Made by a program: the position numbers and the translations under genes. A DNA stretch of 64,000 nt from an uncultured Bacilli bacterium (GTDB lineage: Bacteria; Bacillota_I; Bacilli_A; RF39; UBA660), in the NCBI GenBank assembly GCA_910585045.1, contig CAJUCD010000009.1, positions 5,807-69,806 on the forward strand, read 5' to 3'. The notes under the pieces are model-generated. The model ran no database searches and was not told the DNA's origin. It worked only from the letters and a program-made list of their open reading frames with translations. Below, piece by piece: positions 19,201-28,179 of this stretch (its first letter is position 1; each line of letters begins with the position of its first letter).

Positions 19201-20483
19201 TTAGTCTGCAACTATATATGGATTATTTAAAGTACCATCGCCTGACGCAAACAATGTATCAGCCTTCAGGTTGATTACTGGGCGCACACCAAACTTGCTG
19301 CCCACGCCCCAGTAGTCGAGGTAGCCATTCGAAGCCACATAGAACACGTAAGCGCTACCACCGCCCCAATAGCCCGGAGACATGGTCCAGTAATTCTGAC
19401 CATTATATAGGTAATATGAAGCATTATTTGTGTTTAATCCTCCTGCATACATTACTTCATCTGCTGTTATGAGTCCTAATTTGAGTGAGTATGTATCGAG
19501 TGATGCACAACTTAGTGATGGAGCGCGATCTGTATATATTCTTTTATATGCTGCATAGTAGAACGTACTACTTGGTGCACTTGCCCAACTTTGTCCACTT
19601 TGTACATTTCTATCATTACAGTATTTTCCATCTGCTATCTTACTTGAATATGTTGTATTATTTCCGATATTTGTGTTATACCAATTTTCTAATGTTGTTT
19701 TAATTGGTGCATTTGTTCCACTTGTTATACTACTTGGTCTTTGGCTTCCTGATGTATACTTCCACCCTACATATTCTGACTTATTATAACTTGAATTATA
19801 TGCTGTACTTGCTACTGCTATACTATCTGCAGTACTTGTTCCATTGGCGTGGCATGTTGCTCCATCGTATATCAATCTCATTGTTTTATCGCCATTGATT
19901 CTGATGATTCTCCAGCATTTTCCTGCAAATTTTACATAGTTTGTTGTTGCTGCTCCTCGCCAGTAATATGAGTTACCACCATACATTCCATCACTTACTC
20001 TATATACTCCTTCATCAGTTGTAGCTATATTACTAAATGTTGGTGGTGTTGTTTTTGGGTTTAAATTTTCTATTATATAATCTATTGTTCCTTCTTGTGC
20101 CACTTTTTTGTCAAACCATATATAACACTTATCATTCTTTTTTAAACCTGTTATAGAGTGAATTCCATTGATAGTTTTTAGTTTACCTTTTTACCTGGTT
20201 TTCGTTATCTGTTGTACAATAACTTTTCTCTTCATTTATAGTATATCCAGATTCAGGCATCGCATCTATCTCTGTATAGTTTGTTCCATCTTCACTTTTA
20301 TATATGGCCATCATTTTAAAATCATAAGGCTTATAGTTTATATTTCCTTCTACTAGTTTTATATCTTCAATTCCCTGATACTTAGCATAACTACCTGCAT
20401 ATATTCCTACCGATATTAAACCTATTACAGCTATACTTCCTATTATCTTTCTTTTTACTTTTTTCTATAACCTCAAATTTCAT
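19201..20483 (-). pseudogene. Surface protein with hypervariable C-terminal loop, two frameshifts
   Basis: One gene broken by two one-base shifts in short A runs (near 20455 and 20190). The intact 3' frame begins about 20103. Read through, it has an N-terminal membrane anchor (IGSIAVIGLISVGIYAG), a segment AKYQGIEDIKLVEGN, and a long domain with conserved CWRIIRI, YDGATCH, KYCNDRNV and YWTM...GVRPVINL. The same plan is seen at 62749-64000 and in the remnant at 39704. The last part resembles C-type-lectin-like variable domains. The stretch 19262-19395 is about 58% GC with GGC, GTG, CTC, CGC codons foreign to the rest. Shifts may be real decay, phase variation, or assembly errors. Confidence 0.6.
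19262..19395 (-). other. GC-rich variable segment (possible DGR variable repeat)
   Basis: Codes for the loop between the conserved YWTM and GVRPVINL of the surface protein. A hand count over 117 nt gives about 58% GC; flanking sequence is near 30%. Few adenines and C/G-ending codons. It looks like an imported template copy, as in a diversity-generating retroelement, but no reverse transcriptase or template repeat is in the window. Confidence 0.4.
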
Positions 20484-20640
20484 AATATCCTACCCTTTCT
20501 CTATCATTATAATTACTCTTTTACTTTCTTTCATTAGCTTCGACAAAACTTATCAAAACTTCTCTTAATTTTCTCGTAATACGTTATTTGTAAAATAAAA
20601 GCTCATAAATAATAATTGCACTACTCTATGTTATACATTT

Positions 20641-20669
20641 AATATACAATATTATTGAGTATATTTCAA
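20641..20669 (-). promoter_or_regulatory. Promoter of the 19-20 kb surface gene
   Basis: TTGAAA at 20664-20669, 17-base spacer, TATATT at 20641-20646 on the minus strand, leaving a leader of about 150 bases before the ATG at 20483. Confidence 0.5.
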
Positions 20670-20705
20670 GTATTTTGTGATTATTTTTAACATTTGAATT
20701 TAAAA

Positions 20706-20730
20706 AAAATAGAAACTATTTTTCTATTTT
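20706..20730 (-). terminator. Terminator of the CYTH gene, overlapping its stop
   Basis: Perfect 10-bp stem (AAAATAGAAA / TTTCTATTTT) with a 5-base loop and U run. The 5' arm overlaps the CYTH stop region. Confidence 0.8.
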
Positions 20731-21181
20731 ATAAGGTTATTGTAATATTTTAAAAATTCCTCTCGATTTAATTTACTTAGATAAGCATCAAAACCTAAAG
20801 GTGTATTGGTTATATCTTTACCCATCCAACTTTCTTTTTTATAATGTTCCATCTCCCCATTATTAGCAAACTTAACTTCTACTCTAATAAGTTCTTCATA
20901 ATCACCATAATATTTTTTTATAGACACTCTACTATCCAATAAATACAAATAGCTATCTCTTATAATCGTTTTATTAGATTGTAATTTTAAATCATCAAAC
21001 TCTTTTTCATCAATAACAATTTTTTCTAACACTATATTATCTATTAATATTTCTTTTTCTAACAATTTACCTTTTCTTGAATTCTTAAACTATCATTAAT
21101 ATAATACCGTTCATATCTCATTGGTTCACTTAACATTAAATCACCAATTTCTTTAACAATATATCTTTTAGTTAATCTCAT
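20724..21181 (-). pseudogene. CYTH-domain protein, frameshifted
   Basis: A CYTH-fold gene (triphosphate tunnel metalloenzyme family) split by one base. The first frame starts at ATG 21181 (MRLTKRYIVKEIGDLML...RIQEK) behind GAGGTAAT. The second runs from about 21070 and contains LIRVEVKFANNGEM and ESWMGKDITNTP, typical of the C-terminal half of the domain. One extra A in the run near 21071 would give a single 150-residue protein. Family members act on triphosphates or thiamine triphosphate. Could be a true pseudogene or an assembly error. Confidence 0.6.
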
Positions 21182-21194
21182 ATTACCTCATTAA

Positions 21195-22244
21195 TTACTT
21201 TAAAATAAAACTATTATTTACAATCAAAGTACTATATAAAAATAACACATCTTTATTATTAAAGTCTACATAATTTTTAGCTATATTCATATTTATATAT
21301 CTAAGGTCAATAAGCGTTATTTTCTTATAATATGGTATTAAAAGAGGAGCAAAACTACTGCCAAAAGAATCTCTAAAAATAATAAGTTCTTTATCACTAG
21401 AAATCAAATTATTTTCAATTTCAATTAAACTACTAGGTCCATTTAAAAATATATTATAAGGATCACTAGATTTTAACATATCAACATTATAAACTAATTT
21501 ATCTTTATATTCTAAATGTTTAACCAAAGACTTATCTATAATATTATTAGTTAATAGTTCTATACTTTCCTTTTTACTAAAAGGAACTTTATAATAAGAA
21601 GAACCTGCAAAATCATCATAAACTATTTTTTTATAATTAGAATTCCCTTTAAAATTAAAATAATCACCAAATCTATTAAGTATTTTCAAATAAGAAGGCT
21701 GTTTAATATGAATATCCGTTTTATAATAATCTTCTAAACTTAATAAATCATTTATTGGAATATTAAAAATATTAATTTTCTCTTTTAAAGTAGAATATAT
21801 ATAGTTATAATCTAATGTCAAATAAGACTTATCTTTTAAGAAATAACTTTTATCAGGTATTATTGAAATATATACTCGACTATTTTCTAAATAATCTTTA
21901 TTTATTCCATTTATCTTATCTACAAAATTATTTAAACTCTTTAAATCTAAAGGATAAACTTGTTCAAAAATATAATCATCATTTAAATACACATTATTAT
22001 AACCTTTATCCTTCAAAAAAAATCTTTTAAAAGTACTATTCACTGTCAAAAATTTTTCACGAAACGGAAATTGGTCCATTAAATAACTATCTAAATTTTT
22101 ATTAAAGTCTTCTTTTAAAGAATCAAATTGAACTAACTTTCTTCTCTCAACAGTAGATACTTCTTTATCAGATATAACCAAATTTAAACCAGCAAAAACA
22201 AATATAACTACTATAAAAAATATACTAATAATTTTCTCTTTCAT
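21195..22244 (-). CDS. DHHW-family/AlgX-like SGNH protein, partner of MBOAT
   Basis: A 349-residue extracytoplasmic protein with one N-terminal membrane anchor (residues 5-24). FRDSFGSSFAPLL near residue 294 is the SGNH-like nucleophile block of the DHHW/AlgJ-AlgX group. The family name motif is degenerate here (TDIHIKQPSY where TDHHWT is usual). Ends 12 bases before the CYTH gene and starts 2 bases after the MBOAT gene, so they form one operon. Known pairs O-acetylate exported polysaccharide; that role is inferred. Confidence 0.75.
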   Translation of the reverse strand: MKEKIISIFFIVVIFVFAGLNLVISDKEVSTVERRKLVQFDSLKEDFNKNLDSYLMDQFPFREKFLTVNSTFKRFFLKDKGYNNVYLNDDYIFEQVYPLDLKSLNNFVDKINGINKDYLENSRVYISIIPDKSYFLKDKSYLTLDYNYIYSTLKEKINIFNIPINDLLSLEDYYKTDIHIKQPSYLKILNRFGDYFNFKGNSNYKKIVYDDFAGSSYYKVPFSKKESIELLTNNIIDKSLVKHLEYKDKLVYNVDMLKSSDPYNIFLNGPSSLIEIENNLISSDKELIIFRDSFGSSFAPLLIPYYKKITLIDLRYINMNIAKNYVDFNNKDVLFLYSTLIVNNSFILK

Positions 22245-22246
22245 TG

Positions 22247-23623
22247 CTAAAACCTAAAGTATATAAACGGATTAAAAGAACTAGAAATTATTCCTGCAAT
22301 AACTAACAAAAATACAACCATAAAGTACATAACTTCTCCACCTTCAATCACATTTTTTAACTTTCCTTTCTTTAAATCTGCTATTTTATTTTTTAAATAA
22401 GGCCTAATACCTATAAAAGCTAAAATAAGTAATACTATATTATTTTGTAATACAAATATACTTTCTTTACTAACTAAACTTACTCCTATACCTAACATAC
22501 CTTTAAAAAAGTCTAATAATTGATTAATGTCTGTAACACTAAAAATTACAAAACTTATAAGTACAATTAAAAAAGTATATAAAAACGAAAATAAACCCTT
22601 TTTCAAAAACTTATGTAAAATAAACTTCTCTAAAATTAAAAACACAAAAAAGTATAATCCCCAAAAAATAAAGTTCCAGGCTGCTCCATGCCACAATCCA
22701 GTTAAAAACCAAACAACAAAAATATTTCTAATATGTTTTATTTTACTACATCTATTTCCTCCTAAAGGAATATAGACATAATCTTTAAAGAAACTAGATA
22801 ATGACATATGCCATCTACGCCAAAAATCTGTAATAGAAGTTGCAATTAAAGGATAATTAAAATTCTCTTTAAAATTAAAACCAAACATTTTTCCTAATCC
22901 TATAGCCATATCTGAATACCCTGAAAAATCATAATATATTTGTAAAGTAAAACCTAAAGCTACTAACCAATAAGATAATAAAGACATTTCATAATTCATT
23001 ATAGTACTATACATATTATAAATTAAATCTGCTATCAGAACTTTTTTTCCTAAACCTATAACAAACCTATATACTCCACTACTAAATAATTCTATAGATT
23101 CTTTTCTATTATCTATCTCATATGCTACATCTTTATATCTTACAATAGGCCCTGCTACTAACTGTGGAAACAAAGCTATATACATTGCATATTTCCAAAA
23201 ATTAGTTTGATATTCTGCATCTTTTCTATAAACATCCACTAAATAACTAATATTTTGAAAAGTAAAAAAACTTATTCCCAAAGGAAGTATTATTTTCAAA
23301 GTCATATAATTAAAATTAAAAATATTAGAAAATGTACTTAAAAAAAAGTTAGTATATTTAAAATAAAATAACAACCCTATATTAAATATTAATCCTATTA
23401 CAAGTCCATATTTTCTTTTCTTCTTAGCAATTAATATTCCTAATAAATAATTTATAAAACAAGAAAATAAAAGCAAGAAAACATACCATTTTTCTCCCAT
23501 ATAATAAAAGAATAAACTAAATATTAATAATACATAATTTCTTAATTTTGATGGTACTAAATAATAAACTATTAATAATAAAGGCAAAAAAAAGAAGAGA
23601 AAACTTATACTAGAAAATACCAT
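22247..23623 (-). CDS. MBOAT O-acyltransferase (AlgI-like)
   Basis: A 458-residue multipass membrane enzyme that moves acyl groups across the membrane to a surface polymer. About eleven hydrophobic segments. The signature WRRWHMSLSSFFKDYVYIPLGG and the catalytic histidine in LWHGAAWNFIFWG are both present. Followed by its SGNH/DHHW partner, with 2 bases between them, and preceded by a DUF4358 lipoprotein. Known homologues acetylate alginate or cell-wall polymers. The acceptor here is unknown. Confidence 0.9.
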   Translation of the reverse strand: MVFSSISFLFFFLPLLLIVYYLVPSKLRNYVLLIFSLFFYYMGEKWYVFLLLFSCFINYLLGILIAKKKRKYGLVIGLIFNIGLLFYFKYTNFFLSTFSNIFNFNYMTLKIILPLGISFFTFQNISYLVDVYRKDAEYQTNFWKYAMYIALFPQLVAGPIVRYKDVAYEIDNRKESIELFSSGVYRFVIGLGKKVLIADLIYNMYSTIMNYEMSLLSYWLVALGFTLQIYYDFSGYSDMAIGLGKMFGFNFKENFNYPLIATSITDFWRRWHMSLSSFFKDYVYIPLGGNRCSKIKHIRNIFVVWFLTGLWHGAAWNFIFWGLYFFVFLILEKFILHKFLKKGLFSFLYTFLIVLISFVIFSVTDINQLLDFFKGMLGIGVSLVSKESIFVLQNNIVLLILAFIGIRPYLKNKIADLKKGKLKNVIEGGEVMYFMVVFLLVIAGIISSSFNPFIYFRF

Positions 23624-23640
23624 AAATTTCTCTCCTTTCC

Positions 23641-24111
23641 TTATTTTAAATTTTCAAAATTAGCTTTAATTTTTGGTGCTATATCATTTGACATAATAAG
23701 TAATACTAAATCACCTTTAGCTAAAACATAAACATTAGAAGCTTCCACACAAATCCATTTTCTTGGATCAGCTTTCTTCTTAATTTCTTCTACAGCTGCA
23801 TCAGCATCTTTACTATCTTCTAATCTAATTAAAACTACTGAATGTGGAGTTGCTCCAGTCATAGATTCACTAGCTATAGCTTCTTTATATTTCACATCAG
23901 CAAAAGCATAATATTTGAAATTTTCACTATCAAGCGTAATATTATCTACCATCATTGGCATTTCTTCTTCACTTATACCTTCATATAATTTTTCCATTAT
24001 CTCAGGTAAAGTTCCTTCGATATTCTTAGGAGCTTCTGCTTCCTTTCTACCGCAACCAACTAATAATAAGCTTATTGCTAACATACTAAATAAACAAACT
24101 ATTTTTTTCAT
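23641..24111 (-). CDS. DUF4358-like lipoprotein
   Basis: A 156-residue lipoprotein: signal peptide with lipobox LLVGC at residues 16-20, an acidic linker, then a compact domain containing YAFADVKYKEAIASESM and PHSVVLIRLEDSKDADAA. The pattern fits DUF4358 proteins, which in many clostridia sit beside MBOAT and DHHW genes as here. Located on the outer face of the membrane. Starts the operon; a role in polymer acylation is inferred only from position. Confidence 0.7.
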   Translation of the reverse strand: MKKIVCLFSMLAISLLLVGCGRKEAEAPKNIEGTLPEIMEKLYEGISEEEMPMMVDNITLDSENFKYYAFADVKYKEAIASESMTGATPHSVVLIRLEDSKDADAAVEEIKKKADPRKWICVEASNVYVLAKGDLVLLIMSNDIAPKIKANFENLK

Positions 24112-24156
24112 TTTATCCTCTCATTTCCTTATATATAATATCATAAATTAAAAAAA

Positions 24157-24185
24157 AAGAAAATAACCATTTACAGAATTTCCTT
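24157..24185 (-). terminator. Terminator overlapping the DUF362 stop
   Basis: AAGGAAAT / ATTTTCTT stem (one G-U pair) and a long U run. The 5' arm codes for the last residues of the gene. Confidence 0.55.
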
Positions 24186-25055
24186 TAATTCATATTCTCT
24201 TGTTCCAAATCCCAATTTATAAGCTGCTTCTATAGTATGTATTCCATTTTGTCTCTCAATTCGTTCCACAAAATGATTTCTTCCTCTATCATTAGATTTA
24301 TATATTAAATCTACACATGCTTGGTCTAACGCAATTGGATCTAAACTAGCTAAAATGCCTATATCTTTCATGCATGGGTCTTCTGCTACACTACAACAAT
24401 CACAATCAACCGATAAATTACACATAACATTTATATAGGCTATATTACCTTCAAAATATTTTACTACTGATGATGCTGCATCTGCCATTGCTTCTAAAAA
24501 TTTATCTTGACTAGGCAAATTATCCCATAAATTATACTGATTATCTGTTACTCCAGCACTATGTATCCAAGCCTTACCAGCACTTGATGCCACTCCAATT
24601 GATAATTGCTTTAATGCGCCACCATAGCCTCCCATAGGATGGCCTTTAAAATGTGATAAAACTAACATAGAATCATAATTTTTCAGATTTTTACCTACAT
24701 AATTTTCCCTAATTACTTGTCCATTCGGAATTGCAAGTACTAAATCTGGACCTTCTTCATCTAATAAATCAACATTAAATAAATCACTCCAACCATGATT
24801 TTTTAATAGCTCTTTATGTTTTAAAGTTGTATTTCTAGCCCCTTCATATGCAGTATTACATTCCACTACAGTTCCTCTTACATAATCAATTATTGGCTTC
24901 ATAAATAAAGGCTCCAAATAATTTTGATTACCAGCTTCACCTGAATGCACTTTAACTGCTACTTTCCCTGATAATTCAATACCTAAAGCTTTATACATTT
25001 TAACTACACTTTGAGGAGTTAACTCCTTTGTAAAATAAACACATGCTTTTTCCAT
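24171..25055 (-). CDS. DUF362 domain-containing protein
   Basis: A 294-residue cytoplasmic protein of the DUF362 family: KVAVKVHSGEAGNQNYL, LVLSHFKGHPMGGYGGALK and IGVASSAGKAWIHSAG are typical. A cysteine cluster (CNLSVDCDCC, plus DPC) around residues 214-228 could hold an iron-sulphur cluster, as family members are usually ferredoxin-linked. No classic 4Cys ferredoxin repeat is present. Function unknown. Lies between asnB and the acylation operon with its own terminator. Confidence 0.8.
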   Translation of the reverse strand: MEKACVYFTKELTPQSVVKMYKALGIELSGKVAVKVHSGEAGNQNYLEPLFMKPIIDYVRGTVVECNTAYEGARNTTLKHKELLKNHGWSDLFNVDLLDEEGPDLVLAIPNGQVIRENYVGKNLKNYDSMLVLSHFKGHPMGGYGGALKQLSIGVASSAGKAWIHSAGVTDNQYNLWDNLPSQDKFLEAMADAASSVVKYFEGNIAYINVMCNLSVDCDCCSVAEDPCMKDIGILASLDPIALDQACVDLIYKSNDRGRNHFVERIERQNGIHTIEAAYKLGFGTREYELKEIL

Positions 25056-25123
25056 ACATCCTCCTAAATAATTATATCTTTATTATACTATAACATTTAG
25101 AATTTTTTCGAAAAAATTTTATA

Positions 25124-26944
25124 TTACATATCTTCAAAAAAAACTTCATACCATTTTAAAAAAGAATAAATAGCCCAAACTTTCTTATAATACCCATTTT
25201 TATTTTTATGAGCCTTATCTAAAAGTTTTAAAATATAATCTTGATTAAAAAAAGTTTTAACATACTCTTTTTTAAAATACCCTTTTATTTCTGTATAAAC
25301 ATCATCTTCTTGCACCCAATCATGAATAGGCACTGGAAAACCTAATTTTCTTTTCTTATAAGCCTCTGTTGGTATCACCTTAGAAGCTGCATCTCTTAAA
25401 GCTACTTTAGTATTATCTTTTGTAACCTTATACTCTTTAGGCAAACTACTAGCTAAATTAAACACTTCTATATCAACAAAAGGTACTCTAAGCTCTAATG
25501 AATGTGCCATAGTCATTCTATCAGCCTTATGCAAAATATCATTCACTAACCAATTATTTATATCTACTGCTTGCATTTTTACTAAATCATCTTTATCTTG
25601 AAATTTTTTTAGAATAGCCTTTGTAATATTTTTATTATCTATAGATGAATCAAAAGCTAAAACTTTTTTACATTCTATATCACTAAATATCCGATTCATA
25701 CTTACATAATCATCTTCTAATCTTTTACCCCTTCTAACTAAAAAATTACGCCCCCTAAACTCTGGCAATCTCTCTAAAACTCTAGATATTACATTTCTTA
25801 AATTATATGGAACCTTATTATACCATGACATATCTACCACTTCTCTATAAGTATTATATCCTCCAAAAAATTCATCAGCACCTTCACCTGATAACACAAC
25901 TTTTACATCTTTCGAAGCCAATTCTGCTAAAAAATAAAGTGCATTAGCCGCCGCATCACAAAAAGGTTCATCCATGTAATACATAATTTTCGATAAACTC
26001 TTCATATACTCCTTTTTATTAATTATCTTATTAATATTTTCCATTTCTAATTTATTAGCCAAATCTTCTGCATACCTAATTTCACTATATTTTTCATTAT
26101 CATATCCTACGGTATATGTTTTACTAGGCTTAGCTAAACTTACAATATATGAAGAATCTATTCCACTTGATAAAAAAGAGCCAATTTCCACATCACTTTC
26201 CAAATGATATTTAACAGATTCCTTCATAGTTTCTGCTATTTTATTAATAGTTTCCCAATAATTATCTTTTTTTATTTTAAAATCAACATCATAATATTTC
26301 TTAATTTCCAAGACACCATTTTTATATATTAAATAAGAACCAACGTCTAATTTCTTAACGCCTTCAAAAAAAGTTTCTGTTGTCGGTGTAAAACTAAAAG
26401 TTAAAAAGGGCCCTAGCAATTCTTTATTTAGTTTTTTTACAAAACAAGGATTAGCTAAAAAAGCTTTAATTTCTGATGCAAACATAAAAGTTCCAGCATT
26501 TTCATAATAATAAAATGGTTTAATTCCGAAATTATCTCGAGCACAAAATAAAATTTTTCTTTTCTTATCCCAAATAGCAAATGCAAACATTCCCCTTAAA
26601 TGTTTAACTACATTTTCACCCCATTCCTCATAACCATGAACTAAAACTTCTGTATCTGAATTAGTTTTAAATATATGATTTTTTTCCTTTAATTCTCTTT
26701 GTAATATTTTATAATTATATATTTCTCCATTAAATATTAAAACAAGATTTTCATTTTCATTATAAATAGGTTGCTCACCACCTACTACATCTATTATCGA
26801 CAATCTTTTATGCCCAAGAGCAATCTCATCATCAATATAAAAACCTTCACCATCTGGTCCTCGGTGATTAATCTTTTCCGCCATCGCTTTAATTATTTCT
26901 TTTTTATTTTTACTTTTATTTATAAATCCTACGATTCCACACAT
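25124..26944 (-). CDS. asnB: Asparagine synthase (glutamine-hydrolysing)
   Basis: Makes asparagine from aspartate with ATP and glutamine amide nitrogen. 606 residues. Class II amidotransferase domain (Cys2 in MCGIVGF, NHRGPDG, FNGEIYN) followed by the ATP-pyrophosphatase domain with LSSGIDSSYI and LSGEGADEFFGGY. Some related proteins amidate peptidoglycan instead, which cannot be excluded. The promoter region upstream contains a ten-G tract between its -35 and -10 (27070-27101), so expression may be phase-variable. An RBS (AGGAGG) precedes the ATG. Confidence 0.93.
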   Translation of the reverse strand: MCGIVGFINKSKNKKEIIKAMAEKINHRGPDGEGFYIDDEIALGHKRLSIIDVVGGEQPIYNENENLVLIFNGEIYNYKILQRELKEKNHIFKTNSDTEVLVHGYEEWGENVVKHLRGMFAFAIWDKKRKILFCARDNFGIKPFYYYENAGTFMFASEIKAFLANPCFVKKLNKELLGPFLTFSFTPTTETFFEGVKKLDVGSYLIYKNGVLEIKKYYDVDFKIKKDNYWETINKIAETMKESVKYHLESDVEIGSFLSSGIDSSYIVSLAKPSKTYTVGYDNEKYSEIRYAEDLANKLEMENINKIINKKEYMKSLSKIMYYMDEPFCDAAANALYFLAELASKDVKVVLSGEGADEFFGGYNTYREVVDMSWYNKVPYNLRNVISRVLERLPEFRGRNFLVRRGKRLEDDYVSMNRIFSDIECKKVLAFDSSIDNKNITKAILKKFQDKDDLVKMQAVDINNWLVNDILHKADRMTMAHSLELRVPFVDIEVFNLASSLPKEYKVTKDNTKVALRDAASKVIPTEAYKKRKLGFPVPIHDWVQEDDVYTEIKGYFKKEYVKTFFNQDYILKLLDKAHKNKNGYYKKVWAIYSFLKWYEVFFEDM

Positions 26945-27069
26945 CTTAACTACCTCCTAGGTCTTATAACAAAAATTTTATCATTTACTTAAAATCTATT
27001 CTTCCATTTCTATGTAAGATAAATGTAAGTATTTTGTAAGAGATTTTTTCTATTATCTCTCTAATTCTA

Positions 27070-27101
27070 AGTATAAACCCCCCCCCCAAGCATTTTTTCA
27101 A
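27070..27101 (-). promoter_or_regulatory. Candidate phase-variable promoter of asnB with G10 spacer
   Basis: On the minus strand TTGAAA (27096-27101) and TATACT (27070-27075) are 20 bases apart. The spacer holds ten consecutive Gs (27078-27087). Slippage in the tract would change spacing; 17 bases is the optimum, 7 Gs. The tract sits between a terminator of the upstream gene and asnB, with a leader of about 120 bases. Confidence 0.5.
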
Positions 27102-27126
27102 GTTAATTTTCATCAAAATAAAAAAA

Positions 27127-27146
27127 GACTGTAAACCTTTACAATC
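27127..27146 (-). terminator. Terminator of the TfoX/hydrolase operon
   Basis: A 9-bp stem with one G-U pair right after the stop of the hydrolase, with a run of Us. Confidence 0.75.
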
Positions 27147-27800
27147 CTATAAATATTTTTCTAAAATATAATAAATTTTATTGCTATGAACAATATAACT
27201 ACAATGGTCTTCTTTTGAAATAATTTCTAACTTTGAATCTTTAATATTATCACAAATCAATTTAGTATGTTCTAGTTTTACTATATCATTTTCGCCTGCT
27301 AGAATCACAGTTGGCACAGAAACTTTCTTCAAATCCGCAACTTTTATGTGAGGCTCATCTTTCATTAATTTAAACAATTTACCTCTAGTTATAAAATATC
27401 CTATATTAGTGTATAGACGCATTATTAACTTAAATCCTTTAGGTTCCAAATTAGCTCCACTAACAATTAACTTAGATAATATTTTACTATTTTTAATAGC
27501 TAATAAAAGTCCTATAATTCCCCCATCACTAAAACCATATAAAATTGGCTTTTTAATCTTCAATTTTTTAATAAAATCTATAATATCATCACACATTAAT
27601 TCATAACTAATATTTTTTGTTTTCTCACTTTTCCCATGACATCTACTATCAATTGCATAAACTTTATATTTAGATTTTAATTTTAAAATTAACTTATCAA
27701 AAATCTTTAAATCTTCACCATTACCATGCAAAAGAATTATTGGTGTTCCTTCGCCAAAAACCTCATAATTAAGTTTAACATTATTTGCTATTATTTCCAT
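27147..27800 (-). CDS. Alpha/beta hydrolase
   Basis: A 217-residue cytoplasmic hydrolase. From the ATG at 27800 (product starts MEIIANNVKLNYEVFG) a typical lid-poor alpha/beta fold follows: ILLHGNGEDLKIFD (oxyanion loop), YAIDSRCHGKSEK, GFSDGGIIGL (nucleophile Ser), an Asp in ILAGENDIVK, and a His near the end (SKEDHCSYIVH). Similar to small esterases with unknown substrate. Starts 1 base after the TfoX-like gene; the preceding in-frame ATG overlaps that gene and is less likely. Confidence 0.85.
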   Translation of the reverse strand: MEIIANNVKLNYEVFGEGTPIILLHGNGEDLKIFDKLILKLKSKYKVYAIDSRCHGKSEKTKNISYELMCDDIIDFIKKLKIKKPILYGFSDGGIIGLLLAIKNSKILSKLIVSGANLEPKGFKLIMRLYTNIGYFITRGKLFKLMKDEPHIKVADLKKVSVPTVILAGENDIVKLEHTKLICDNIKDSKLEIISKEDHCSYIVHSNKIYYILEKYL

Positions 27801-27801
27801 A

Positions 27802-28116
27802 CTATTTCTTTCTCTTTTTAGGAAGTGGTGTAACACTCTCTAATATTTTTAAAACTTCAAAACACAAATCTATATTTTCTATATCAAGAATATAATGCTC
27901 TTTAGCCCCTTCATAAGGATAGCCTTTACTCTCGTCTTTCATCAAATCTTCTATAATGGGTAGTTCTTTAACATAACAAGTATTTTCACACACTGTAATT
28001 ATTGGTTTATCATTAATATAAACAATATATTCTCCCATCATACTACGATATCGAACATCTCCAATATCTCCTATTCTCTCGCACACATACAAAATATAAT
28101 CTTTAGTCGTCGCCAT
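27802..28116 (-). CDS. TfoX N-terminal-domain protein
   Basis: A 104-residue protein with the TfoX/Sxy N-domain pattern: YVCERIGDIGDVRYRSMMGEY, then IVYINDKPIITVCEN and the basic tail PKKRKK. Family members in gamma-proteobacteria affect competence. In Bacillota these short proteins occur alone and their role is unknown. First gene of a two-gene operon with the hydrolase. Confidence 0.8.
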   Translation of the reverse strand: MATTKDYILYVCERIGDIGDVRYRSMMGEYIVYINDKPIITVCENTCYVKELPIIEDLMKDESKGYPYEGAKEHYILDIENIDLCFEVLKILESVTPLPKKRKK

Positions 28117-28179
28117 CTCTAGCCTCCTTCTCTCTTGCTTTAATAATCTCTTTTTTTAAACCACTAGAATATTAATAAA

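Noticed and set aside
19485..19898. Plus-strand open frames inside the surface-protein gene
   Set aside because: They are antisense shadows of the conserved domain; composition rich in Tyr, Leu, His, no RBS and no family match. The same occurs at 63255-63446.
25090..25115. Palindrome with AAAAAATT / AATTTTTT near the asnB end
   Set aside because: Stem is all A/T with CG in the loop, and no U run follows on the minus strand, so a terminator is doubtful.
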